Positions 33,101 through 37,255 of a DNA stretch of 47,673 nt are shown one piece after another. The number at the start of each line of letters is the position of its first letter. The stretch's first letter is position 1. The notes under the pieces were generated by a model. The model ran no database searches, was not told the origin of the DNA, and saw only the letters and a program-made list of their open reading frames with translations. Source of the DNA: UBA2108 sp002713215 (GTDB taxonomy: Bacteria; Bacteroidota; Bacteroidia; Flavobacteriales_G; Salibacteraceae); NCBI GenBank assembly GCA_937891015.1, contig CALAPY010000070.1:1-47673 (forward strand), in the 5' to 3' direction. Made by a program: the position numbers and the translations under genes.

Positions 33101-33252
33101 ATGGTCAGGTTGTTCTGGAACGTATCTGGATGGTTGAAGAAGACCTATATGAAAACACGATTGACCTGACATTTGAATCAAACGGAGTTTATTTTGTCCA
33201 CCTTCAAACCAATTCGGGAAGTGTGGTGCATAGAATTTCAATAAGTAAATAG
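18199..33252 (+). CDS. giant T9SS-sorted beta-helix / Ig-repeat surface protein (about 5017 residues)
   Basis: A 15-kb gene for a cell-surface protein. A signal peptide (KRIFTSIILISLITSSGYAQ) is followed by seven modules of about 536 residues. Each opens with SGxYTIGGxxxxYTT and CGPTTFxIRQGTYxxQ, continues into a right-handed parallel beta-helix region rich in NNxI, GIY and NNN motifs, carries TDIDGxxRxxxxPDIGADE, and ends in a CARDB-like domain (VxLKNYGxxTLTSATINW). Then come 14 Ig/PKD-like repeats of about 70 residues (LPTVSFxxLSxxC, SGGTPTGGTYSGTGVSSGSF), a variant final unit (GNDTTICDD) and a T9SS sorting domain (VSYYPNPSRGMVHARM to VVHRISISK). ATG 18199 is chosen, with 18175 and 18208 as alternatives. 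It is most likely an adhesin or gliding-type surface filament. No polysaccharide lyase residues could be assigned. Confidence 0.9.
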   Translation: MNLMKRIFTSIILISLITSSGYAQLSGTKTIGGASPDYTSIGAAITALQTSGVNGPVTFNIRQGTYTERMSLTQISGVNSTNTLTFQSDPSNTQMPIVQYSSTSAFDMDNNTVRFNGTDFTTIKGLHLKALSSSYGGVVYFVGTTANNKITDCKIEGISNPSTGSNYHKLINCASGTSHQQTYTTISNNEILNGYYSVYFWGGSSSSTEFGNVISGNTITNFTGTGITCVYQNQINVSGNEVVSSSTNHYASGVGVQLNQCRNGGTISNNKIVTYGATSQALYLHTNLGSSTLPFKVYNNFISALGSTGRNYSVWAYRCHYFLFYFNSVYNNGITQSSCFYMYSGGSSSYNSNQLRNNNTYAKNGYGVHYESNTYYNTYTSYVDYNNWYSAGTYPVRYLNNQYTSTSAWNSATGQDANGLSVDPGFYSSTNLHTNAVALNGKGQALSGYSTDIDGETRNSTTPDIGADEFSIKAVDAGVSAINNTYCAGTDTVKVTIRNNGTSALTSVSIGWKVRKNNGTYIAGTAYSWTGSIASGVTKEIGVGTYNFPSDTNVSILAYTYNPNSTTDSIPGNDTLETGNFKTKMSGVYTIGGASPSYTTIAAALSDLSANGVCGPTTFHIRQGTYSGQVTLTSYPGVSATNRLTFMADPANISDVILTNSGYTIYFNGANYTTIKNLKIQGTSSSRRVFFGQATTGVQFEGNTIVGYNINNTSTSYSTVYSSGVAHTKLKFINNTIQYGSYGMYLIGSSSIVGSDNVFSGNTFENFYRMGAVLQYLDEVTFSGNTIKDKGTYSNVYSVRMLYCDLTKSVSNNVIVNNSTNSGYGLNFYRCFNTSSNRGLVYNNMVSMLRNAGVSQIGIYHEYSNYLTTAFNSVYLRSTYSSSHGISFYSGDQNSLYNNNVVCSGGYPIYTNSTANVDFSNFNNLYSSGSYVAYWGGARSSIVALNSYSGKDGNSISTNVTFDATDDLHTNTIALDGAGTPISGISTDIDGHIRNASTPDIGADEFIVVNNDAGLTVAKTEYCSGANAVGLTLKNYGKQTLTSTKVNWGVSKNGGSFVAQTQYSWTGSLAPGASTQISFGSFSFSKDTSYVIRAYTTLPNSTLDSNTTNDTVTSTSFKPALSGVYTIGGASPDYSTIASAVSDLNTYGVCGPTTFHIRQGIYNEQLVIADVNGVTDTSRVTFRNDPSNTTAAILTYSSYPVLFNGGDYFTIKGLQIQSTSSSYRVYFAQNSTGIELDSNKIIGYNVNSPSTSYIVIYSSGRVLNDLKITKNEILYGSYGMHLNMTNSTSNVEISNNRIEDFYYQGVYLVNSTQLTVRRNYIEDRGTYSNVYSINMSNCDYLKEISNNTIINNSTSTSYGIYMANCNNLSTSYGMIYNNMISLMRTSSVYQYGIYHYYSGYQTVAFNTINSLSTYNYRSYGFYYYYGNNINQYDNNIKMNRGYAIYTRSSGTIQNSDYNNLFTNGSYLGYWNGNRTNLAAWKSASSKDVNTLSLSTTFKSNRDLHIANGANVIKSKGTPVSGITTDIDGDVRDTSTPDIGADETAPIPDDAGVSETKEIYCVGSNPFEVTLKNYGTNNLTSATINIFVQTNGGLYVAQTPYNWTGNLAKGQDTLLKIGTNNFLSTTSYSVVAFTTLPNGKTDTANYNDTAYSATSQPGLSGTYTVGGSSYDYATPVAALSALRSSNICGPVTFHIRQGTYSGQLNFSPITGSSPTNTVTFMPDPANTSPAILTHSSYALYFNGLEYLTVKGLQIKGTGAGYRVYFQKVGENTLLDENHIIGYSTSSTSSSYTTIYGNTGIDHGNLTISNNKIEYGTFGIRLHSISNNHSKGLTIKDNEVTNFLTTGIEILYIDELTITGNYVKDRGSYGGVTSINANNCNYDVVVAGNEVVNNSTSTGTGIVMYNCLGTTLKPNRMYNNSVVITRNTSVYQYGLSIQYCTYLTAAFNSVNSLSTRSNAYGVYVYQGDQVYFYNNNIGTKNGYPLYTNTTSNIDGSNHNNYYSASGSYVAYWAGNRTSISNLNSATGKDGNSIDVNPGFYSTTNLHSRSTSIDSAGTPVSGLTVDIDGETRNTVKPDIGCDEFLVLKNDAGIDSISTSVCKGTSPVYAQIVNFGTTTLTSAKVNWAVKKANGSFVSQTQYSWSGSLAPEASAIISIGNYNYQPDTTYEVLAYTTLPNTIVDSANGNDTFQTASFKTSMSGTYTIGGSGASYTTVAAAISDLNTYGVCGAITFNIRQGTYNEQLTLNNFEGLSSTNRITFQPDPSNTSDVVLYSTYPVYINGANFITIKGLKITGNGSGYRVLFNQNAEGVIIDGNEIVGFNTTSSGGYYTLFANNVKLKDCQIINNDFTYGTYAMYIQGPSSNRSDNVTIANNSVKDFVRYGMYLRYMNNLTVERNHIEDRGSYNNVYSIFMNYIQIKKITRNTIINRSTSTGYGLYAEYLVNSNFVRGIIANNMISITRNASVTQYGMYFYYGQYQTIVYNSINSLSSRTSAYGINAYYGDQLSLYNNNISTNRGYPLYTNSTSNIDFSNHNNLYTKTGSYVAYWAGNRSSITALTSYSGKDGNSLKTDPDFTSSTDLHTRALALDGAGTPISGISSDFDGQARNTVKPDIGADEFIIVANDAAIDSISNAYCVGSNSIKVRLVNSGSAALTSAVINWKIKKNNGSYVTQTPYSWSGNIAVDKDAIVSYGNYTFGADTTYDIVAWTTLPNGVLDSNTFNDTDQVSGFKTSMSGTYTIGGSSPSYTTIALALADLNNYGVCGPTTFNIRQGTYNEQINLTAIEGVDSVNRITFQSDPANSSQAIVRSSSYVVYFNGADYITIKNLNLQSSSSGNRVYYARNATGLILDSNRIVGYNYNSTSTSYSVIRSSSVVLTDCKIVRNTIQYGSYGMYMTLNGVSSRFEISDNLIDDFYRQGIYISNVKQLTINGNQIEDKSSYSNVYSLYIGNCDNISSIANNVIINNSTGTAYGIYLQNCDNTSGNEGLIYNNMISLTRYTSNYHYGIYHYYSNYLTTAFNSIYCRSTNYRSTSLYYYYGSNNKLYSNIFKMQGGVGLWVNTTSAVSKSENNLYNCTGSYTGYWSGYRSSLSQLQSASGKEQNSISGTVNFVSTRDLHVATGSNLNKGKGKAVAGITTDIDGHLRAGNSPDIGADESAPVPNDAGIASTKDLYCVGSNPFEVRLQNFGTNTLTSATINIWVQSNGGSYVAQTPYSWTGSLAVGADTLLKIGSYNFLSTTTYSIVAYTTSPNGNTDGKNYNDTAKSATSKPGLSGTYTVGGSGANYSTPAVALSALNSSGICGPVVFNIRPGTYSGQLQFGPINGSSSTNTITFQADPANTAAATIEYSSNTLYFNGMEYVTIKGLTIKGTGSSHRIYFNKLGTKTVLDSNSIIGYYTSSNSTNYTVIRGVTTADYGNLTLKNNLIQYGSNGMYLTGYSASISSGLTIENNTFKDFYRYGMYIDYNNEMVIEGNTIEDRSNSYDIIGIYLYRCHNLDRIAGNIIIGKTTRSSIGIYLNDCQGSSSDRAMVYNNSISLTRTSSVNQSGINSYYSTNTTIAFNSINLQSTYTSSYGIYAYQGNEIHLYNNNVAVNYGYALYTNSTSNIDASNYNNWYKKVSYLAYWAGNRSTLGQLQSASGKDGNSKSVVPGYYSTTNLHTNSATLNGAGTPVAGITTDIDGDIRSTSTPDIGSDEFSLYNIGVVSLVSTDSLCAKSDTVKVKIKNYGTLTVTSATINWYLKTASGSYVVQTPYSYSGSLAPNAEATVTLGTFNFLQNNTYTLRVITDKPNGAIDGNKDNDSLHAPIVVHADPATNFPTLSPLCIDASSLSLTSGTPTGGTYSGTGVSSGSFSPSTAGVGSHVLTYTVTSSHGCVKADTSVQVVNALPTVSFSNLSAVCVDASAFSLSGGTPTSGTYTGTGVSSGSFNAASAGSGSHVITYTHTDTKGCKNSDTSIQVVNSLPTVSLSLSAICVSNPAFNLSGGSPTGGTYSGTGVSSGSFSAATAGVGSHSIVYSYTDGNSCTNKDTAVQVVNALPNVSFTSLSPICSNASSFALSGGSPSGSGGVYTGTGVSGGLFNPTTAGSGNHKITYTYTDANNCSDTASQVQRVNLAPSVSLANLAALCTNNNAITLTGGSPSGGTYSGTGVSGGSFNPGVAGSGNHVITYSYTDGNSCSDSAKKTQVVNSTPLVSLTLSPVCSDTGTFALGGGTPTGGTFSGTGVTSNSFNSSTAGVGSHLITYTYTNSNNCTSSDTASQIVKLSPTVSFSSLSPICYGVSAFSLSGGSPSGGSYSGTGVSSGSFNSTSAGTGSHLITYKYTSSNGCSAEDTSSQVVKALPTVSHSALTSMCAYDTAKTLSGGTPTGGIYTGTGVSSGKFSPTTSGSGTFAIKYTVTGSNSCVNDTTVNQFVSATPVVSISSISSQCVNSPAVILTGSTPSGGVYTGKGISGGKFHPDTAGAGTHSIIYTYTNSHGCFNKDTTNVTVDTVPVVSLASMSDVCVDTSAITLSGGTPLSGTYKGVGVSLGVFSAGAAGAGSHLITYVYTDANNCTDSSSTSIVVNALPVVSFTLPRQLCLNATLTLNTGTPAGGVYSGTKVSGGVYSPTVAGLDSITYSYTDTNNCSNEQLASIAAVAPPSVTFANIKDICFGTIDSLSLTHGLPNGGFYKGPRTNSSAAKYAASNLGTDTLWYVVTQGVCTDSSWQTVTVHSLPVVNLSLNDVCDNVSPFSMTGGTPFGGVYIGKAIAGNIYTPVKGATGNDTIRYAFEDINGCSDTASTVIQLFVGPNTSLTVPDSLCSAEDSVQLNGGLPAGGTYSGDGIVSTHFDPMKITQFGLVPVTYTYTDANNCSDTSVQNIVVSQSPTFSFGNDTTICDDQVLVLKSGYGSGFKHVWSNGSSDTSINVFSKGTFSLLVYNVNAPRCAAGDTINVTYEAICVSIDEQFARGVKVSYYPNPSRGMVHARMEGFENLEVQMKVVNMHGQVVLERIWMVEEDLYENTIDLTFESNGVYFVHLQTNSGSVVHRISISK
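18271..29601 (+). repeat. seven tandem beta-helix/CARDB modules, about 1.6 kb each
   Basis: Module starts (the Leu/Met before SGxYTIGG or its variants) are at 18271, 19951, 21559, 23170, 24784, 26386 and 27994, giving spacings of 1680, 1608, 1611, 1614, 1602 and 1608 bases. All are in frame. Modules 2, 3 and 4 resemble 5, 6 and 7 respectively more than each other, with a constant offset of 4824-4833 bases. Confidence 0.9.
29611..32745 (+). repeat. 14 Ig/PKD-like repeats, about 210-220 bp each
   Basis: Fourteen coding repeats. Most begin LPTVSFxxLSxxC, pass through SGGTPxGGTYSGTGV and FxPxTAGxGSHxITYTYTDxNxC, and end in a short linker (QVVNA). The paired cysteines in each unit suggest one disulfide per domain (inference). 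The final units (from about 31860) have diverged most, and a fifteenth, unlike unit precedes the T9SS domain. Confidence 0.85.
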
Positions 33253-33256
33253 AATA

Positions 33257-33296
33257 AACCTGGAAGCATGCCATTTGGTTTGCTTCCAGGTTTTAT
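33257..33296 (+). terminator. strong intrinsic terminator after the giant gene
   Basis: A perfect 12-bp stem (aacctggaagca / tgcttccaggtt; 33257-33268 with 33281-33292) with a 12-base loop runs into tttta. It begins four bases after the stop codon and separates the giant gene from the kinase downstream. Confidence 0.88.
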
Positions 33297-33332
33297 TGAA
33301 ACCAACATTCAAACCATTTACTTTTACAACCC

Positions 33333-34793
33333 TTGAGTTTACGCAATAGAATATATCTATCCATGGTACTGTTGGTACTGATCTCCTTTGTTATTATTGG
33401 AGCCATTACTATTTGGTATACCCAGGACGAAAACGAAAAGTATCATTACGACCGTTTAGCAAGAAAAGAACGTGCAATTGTAGTTGCGTTGAACTATTAC
33501 CTGGCGGATGCTGAAAACGACACGTTAGCCTTTTACACCCTGGGGTTTAACAACAAGGTCCAGGAATTGGCAGACATAAATAAATTGGACGTCAATATTT
33601 TTGATTTGAGTGGCCAGTCGGTAACCTCCTCCGATTTTGGCTTTTTTGACAGTGGTTATATACCCAATGTTCTTTCCGACGATTTATTAGGCCAATTGCA
33701 AGATAACAATGGATCAATGGTTACCAACTGGCCCATCGGAGATGAAAACTACCTGTTTGCTCTTCAATATTTAAAGAACAAGGATGGGGATCCATTAGCT
33801 ATTATAAATATTCCCTACTACAGAAGTGAGCAACAATTCAAAGAGGAAACCTCTGTGTTCTTAAAAGCGTTGGCTCAGGTGTATGGGCTTTTGTTAACCA
33901 TAGGATTAATTACGGCCTACCTCCTGAGTAATTCTATAACCAAGGGCTTAAAGAAACTGGAAGGGCGGATTAAGCAGTTATCATTGGGTGGTGAAAACCA
34001 GGAATTGGAATGGTCGGGAAACGATGAAATTGCCTCCCTGGTTCAATCCTATAACCAAAAGGTTAGAGAACTGGAAGAGAGCGTTCAAAAGCTGACACAA
34101 AGCGAACGGGAGGGAGCCTGGCGGGAAATGGCTAAGCAGGTGGCCCATGAAATTAAAAATCCGTTAACGCCAATGTTGTTGCAGGTGCAACAATTGGAGC
34201 GAAGTTGGAAAGATGGGCGAGAAGACTTTCAGGATCGGTTGGAACGGTTTAATAAAACCATGACTGAACAGATAGAAACGCTAAGCAGAATTGCTACCGA
34301 ATTCTCAAATTTTGCGAAGTGGCCGGAAGCACAAAACCAGAAACTATTGTTGAATGAATGTTTGACTAATGTGGTTTCCTTTTATTCTGAAGATCAAAAC
34401 CAAACCATTGAATTGGTGATGCCCGGTGAATCCATCTATATCATGGCTGATAAGGACAGAATAACCAGCGTTTTCAATAATTTAATAACCAATGCCATAC
34501 AGGCTATTCCCAAGGACAAAGAGGGTTTAATTGAGATCAGCGTTAAGCAAATGGGCGAGGAAGTATTAGTTGAAGTTAATGACAATGGTGTTGGAATTCC
34601 AATCGCGGAACACGATAGAATTTTTGAGCCCAACTTTACTACTAAATCAAGAGGTACCGGCTTGGGCCTTGCCATGGTTAAAAACATAATTAAGAATCTG
34701 GGGGGAAGCATTGAGGTGAAAAGTGAAGTAGGCAAGGGGACAAGCTTTGTTCTAACTTTACCGGTTCTAAAAATTGAGCAGAATGAGCTATAA
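33333..34793 (+). CDS. NtrY-like membrane sensor histidine kinase
   Basis: Sensor kinase of 486 residues. The TTG start at 33333 keeps the basic residues (SLRNRIYLS) before the first membrane helix; the next ATG (33363) would cut into it. Membrane segments lie at about 10-30 and 183-203, enclosing a periplasmic domain, followed by HAMP. HisKA has His272 (MAKQVAHEIKNPLTPM). The ATPase domain has the N-box Asn387 (NNLITNAIQAIP), Asp417 (VNDNGVGIP) and a GTGLGLAMVKN lid. The HEIKNPLTPM sequence is typical of NtrY-type kinases. No response regulator is adjacent, so it is an orphan here. Its end overlaps the enoyl-CoA hydratase start by 11 bases, an odd functional pairing. Confidence 0.88.
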   Translation: MSLRNRIYLSMVLLVLISFVIIGAITIWYTQDENEKYHYDRLARKERAIVVALNYYLADAENDTLAFYTLGFNNKVQELADINKLDVNIFDLSGQSVTSSDFGFFDSGYIPNVLSDDLLGQLQDNNGSMVTNWPIGDENYLFALQYLKNKDGDPLAIINIPYYRSEQQFKEETSVFLKALAQVYGLLLTIGLITAYLLSNSITKGLKKLEGRIKQLSLGGENQELEWSGNDEIASLVQSYNQKVRELEESVQKLTQSEREGAWREMAKQVAHEIKNPLTPMLLQVQQLERSWKDGREDFQDRLERFNKTMTEQIETLSRIATEFSNFAKWPEAQNQKLLLNECLTNVVSFYSEDQNQTIELVMPGESIYIMADKDRITSVFNNLITNAIQAIPKDKEGLIEISVKQMGEEVLVEVNDNGVGIPIAEHDRIFEPNFTTKSRGTGLGLAMVKNIIKNLGGSIEVKSEVGKGTSFVLTLPVLKIEQNEL

Positions 34794-35565
34794 TAATATT
34801 CTTACAGAAATAAATGATGGTATTGAGACCATTACCATTAATCGTCCAAGTCAGTTGAATGCTTTAAACGGTGAGACCATTGCGGAATTGAGCAGTGAAT
34901 TCACCTCGGCTGAAGCAGATAACCAGGTAAGGGTAATTGTATTGACCGGTTCAGGTGAAAAGGCTTTTGTGGCAGGAGCCGATATTAAGGAGTTTGCTAA
35001 CTATTCGGTAGAAGAAGGTAAAATGCTCAGCAAAAGAGGTCACGATACCCTTTTTGATTTGGTGGAGAACCTAAAAACTCCTGTGATTGCTGCAATTAAT
35101 GGATTCGCCTTAGGTGGTGGATTGGAATTGGCAATGAGCTCTCACATTAGAATTGCTTCCGACAACGCGAAATTGGGATTGCCTGAAGTTTCACTGGGGG
35201 TAATTCCGGGATATGGAGGTACTCAACGATTGCCCCAATTGGTTGGAAAGGGTATAGCCAACGAACTCATATTTTCGGCGCAAATGATTGGTGCGGATCG
35301 GGCTGGTGAAATTGGATTGGTTAACCATGTGGTTCCTCAAGCGGAGTTAATGGAAACCACCTACAAATTGGCCGGAAAAATTGCTCGAAATTCACCCATG
35401 GCCATTTCCCTGGCTATTGAAGCAGTAAACGCAGTTTACGATGAGTCAGAAAATGGGTTTGAGACTGAAATAGAGTGTTTTGGTAAGGCATTTGGAACGG
35501 AAGATTTCAAAGAAGGAACATCTGCATTTATTGAGAAAAGAAGAGCCAGTTTTACAGGGGAGTAG
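34783..35565 (+). CDS. enoyl-CoA hydratase (crotonase family)
   Basis: Cytoplasmic enzyme of 260 residues, predicted to hydrate 2-enoyl-CoA to 3-hydroxyacyl-CoA in beta-oxidation or amino-acid breakdown. Both catalytic glutamates of true hydratases are present: E115 (GGGLELAMSSH) and E135 (GLPEVSLG), 20 residues apart as in rat crotonase E144/E164. The oxyanion-hole region AFVAGADIKEF and the GYGGTQRLP segment also match. I chose ATG 34783; a TTG at 34774 gives three extra residues. It overlaps the kinase gene by 11 bases and is therefore co-transcribed. It ends eight bases from a convergent toxin-like gene. Confidence 0.93.
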   Translation: MSYNNILTEINDGIETITINRPSQLNALNGETIAELSSEFTSAEADNQVRVIVLTGSGEKAFVAGADIKEFANYSVEEGKMLSKRGHDTLFDLVENLKTPVIAAINGFALGGGLELAMSSHIRIASDNAKLGLPEVSLGVIPGYGGTQRLPQLVGKGIANELIFSAQMIGADRAGEIGLVNHVVPQAELMETTYKLAGKIARNSPMAISLAIEAVNAVYDESENGFETEIECFGKAFGTEDFKEGTSAFIEKRRASFTGE

Positions 35566-35573
35566 CTTTAATC

Positions 35574-36464
35574 TTATTTGAAAGCCTCAAGAATTGGGTC
35601 AAACATATTGGGCATTCTAGAAAGTACACTAACTCGATTGTCCGGATCGTTGGTATCTTTAGTTTCTCCCGAAGCATATTTGCTTTTATGGAAATGCTGA
35701 AAAGACTGTTCTTTTTGTTCTGTTCCATACATAAAAAACTCCGGTTTCTTTAAGTTCTGATTTGAAACATTGGCTTCTGCAGTGATCCGATCTCCACCAT
35801 CTTTAGCCACAACCGTAGCCATATGATGGTTGCATCCTGTTGCTTTTGTCTTAGCTTTTGGGTTGGGCCAGGTAAAATAAGCCTCTTGAATATTAGGTTG
35901 CGCGTGTTCTCCTTTGTTTTTGAGGTTCAGTTCTGGATCGGCTATGATATAATTAAAATCCGGATCTTCTCCATCTTTGGTTCCTGACCGATCAACATGA
36001 TCCTTGTTGGCATGAACTTTACCGTTCATGTTTTTCCATTTTTTGGAGTTGGTTATTAGGGCAGCAGCATAGTTTGAGCACAGGTTTTCTCCTTCATAAT
36101 TATAGAAGGGTTTTTCAGGGAAGCGGGCTTTTGCCATATAGACAGTATAGTCTCCGGTATTTTCAACTTCTTCAAAATGTTCCTTAGGCTGTGGAGGTTT
36201 ACCATTCTTTTTGTTGTTTACCCATAGTCGATCACGTATATTCTTGTGGACCAAGTATTCATCATTTTGAGAAATTTGATACATCTCGTTTTCAGTTCGG
36301 TAAAGTTGAATAACCGAATTAGAAGAATTAAAACTGTTGGCTTTCAACTGAATGGTTTTCAATCGCTCGTTTTCTTTCCTCAAATCGTTAAAACGCAAGA
36401 ACTGATGGTCCTGACCATTGGATGGCCTTGAGGATAACTGATGAGTTTTTTTTGTTATGCGCAT
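35574..36464 (-). CDS. toxin-like protein with possible Cys-His hydrolase domain
   Basis: Protein of 296 residues without signal peptide or membrane segment. I do not recognise the whole protein. The N-terminus (about 20-56) is polar and Gln/Asn-rich and includes ENERLKTIQLKANSF and VIQLYRT. This recalls the Q-rich leader, often ending in VIQ, of cargo proteins of extracellular contractile injection systems (eCIS). The C-terminal part has NLCSNYAAAL with C129, CNHHMATVVA with H213/H214, and ITAEANVSN with E230/N232. This spacing fits a papain-like or glutaminase-like Cys-His-Asn/Glu active site. Both assignments are inference. No contractile injection genes or immunity gene are visible nearby. 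It lies 42 bases after the exonuclease gene on the same strand. Confidence 0.5.
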   Translation of the reverse strand: MRITKKTHQLSSRPSNGQDHQFLRFNDLRKENERLKTIQLKANSFNSSNSVIQLYRTENEMYQISQNDEYLVHKNIRDRLWVNNKKNGKPPQPKEHFEEVENTGDYTVYMAKARFPEKPFYNYEGENLCSNYAAALITNSKKWKNMNGKVHANKDHVDRSGTKDGEDPDFNYIIADPELNLKNKGEHAQPNIQEAYFTWPNPKAKTKATGCNHHMATVVAKDGGDRITAEANVSNQNLKKPEFFMYGTEQKEQSFQHFHKSKYASGETKDTNDPDNRVSVLSRMPNMFDPILEAFK

Positions 36465-36506
36465 TGTAATGAGCTAATTTATAAATATTTGCGCAAATTT
36501 TTAAGG

Positions 36507-37214
36507 TTATTCGGCCTCCACAATAAACTTTTCTTCAATGAGCTCTTCCCCTCGATACCTTCTTAATAGTTGAATAAGCGCAACTACATCTTTTTGGCAA
36601 TACTCTTTGATTCGCTCCAGGTCATTTTCCTTATAATACACATCGCCTACCATGCTTCCGTCGATATCGTCCTTAGGAGTTGGGATATCAAAAACAGCGG
36701 TGAGCAAGTTCAAAGAGGTAAAGTTTTTAAAATCCCCAAACTTCCAGAGTTCCATGGTATCGAGGTGCAGAATTTCCCAGGGTTTTTTACCAGCAATGTT
36801 TAATAAGGATGGTAGAGGAAGGCCATTGATTAAAAGCCTACGCGCGATATAGGGAAAGTCGAATTCTTTGCCGTTATGCGCACAAAGTAATTGATCCTGA
36901 CGAGCAAAAAAACCGTTTAAAAGATCAATGAACTCTTGTAACAACTCTTTTTCATTGTGGCTATAAAATGACTTCAGGCGAATTTCACCGTTGTGAATAA
37001 ACCCAACAGAAATGCAAACTATTTTTCCAAATTCGGCGTAGATTCCTGCCCGATCATAAATTTCTTCCGGAGTCTCTTCGTTTTTTGCCAAAAACCCGGC
37101 TTTCTTGTCCCAGAGCTTTTGAAAACGTTCCGGTACTTCCTTATATGTCTTGTATTGGGGAACGGTTTCTATATCCAGAAATAAAACCCGCTCTAAATTG
37201 AGTTGTCGTAACAT
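36507..37214 (-). CDS. predicted 3'-5' exonuclease, PolB-like (DnaQ fold)
   Basis: Protein of 235 residues matching the DEDDy exonucleases related to the proofreading domain of DNA polymerase B (DNA_pol_B_exo2 group). Exo I is FLDIETVPQY with D14 and E16, Exo II is AHNGKEFDFPYIARR with D119, and Exo III is EYCQKDVVAL with the Y205-x3-D209 signature. It would remove nucleotides from DNA 3' ends, probably in repair. It is soluble and starts at ATG 37214, close to the promoter-proximal methionine. It lies 41 bases downstream of the glycosyltransferase gene and upstream of the toxin-like gene, all on the minus strand. Confidence 0.85.
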   Translation of the reverse strand: MLRQLNLERVLFLDIETVPQYKTYKEVPERFQKLWDKKAGFLAKNEETPEEIYDRAGIYAEFGKIVCISVGFIHNGEIRLKSFYSHNEKELLQEFIDLLNGFFARQDQLLCAHNGKEFDFPYIARRLLINGLPLPSLLNIAGKKPWEILHLDTMELWKFGDFKNFTSLNLLTAVFDIPTPKDDIDGSMVGDVYYKENDLERIKEYCQKDVVALIQLLRRYRGEELIEEKFIVEAE

Positions 37215-37255
37215 AGTTGAAGATTAGAAACTAAAAGTAGAAAAGAAAACTGACT

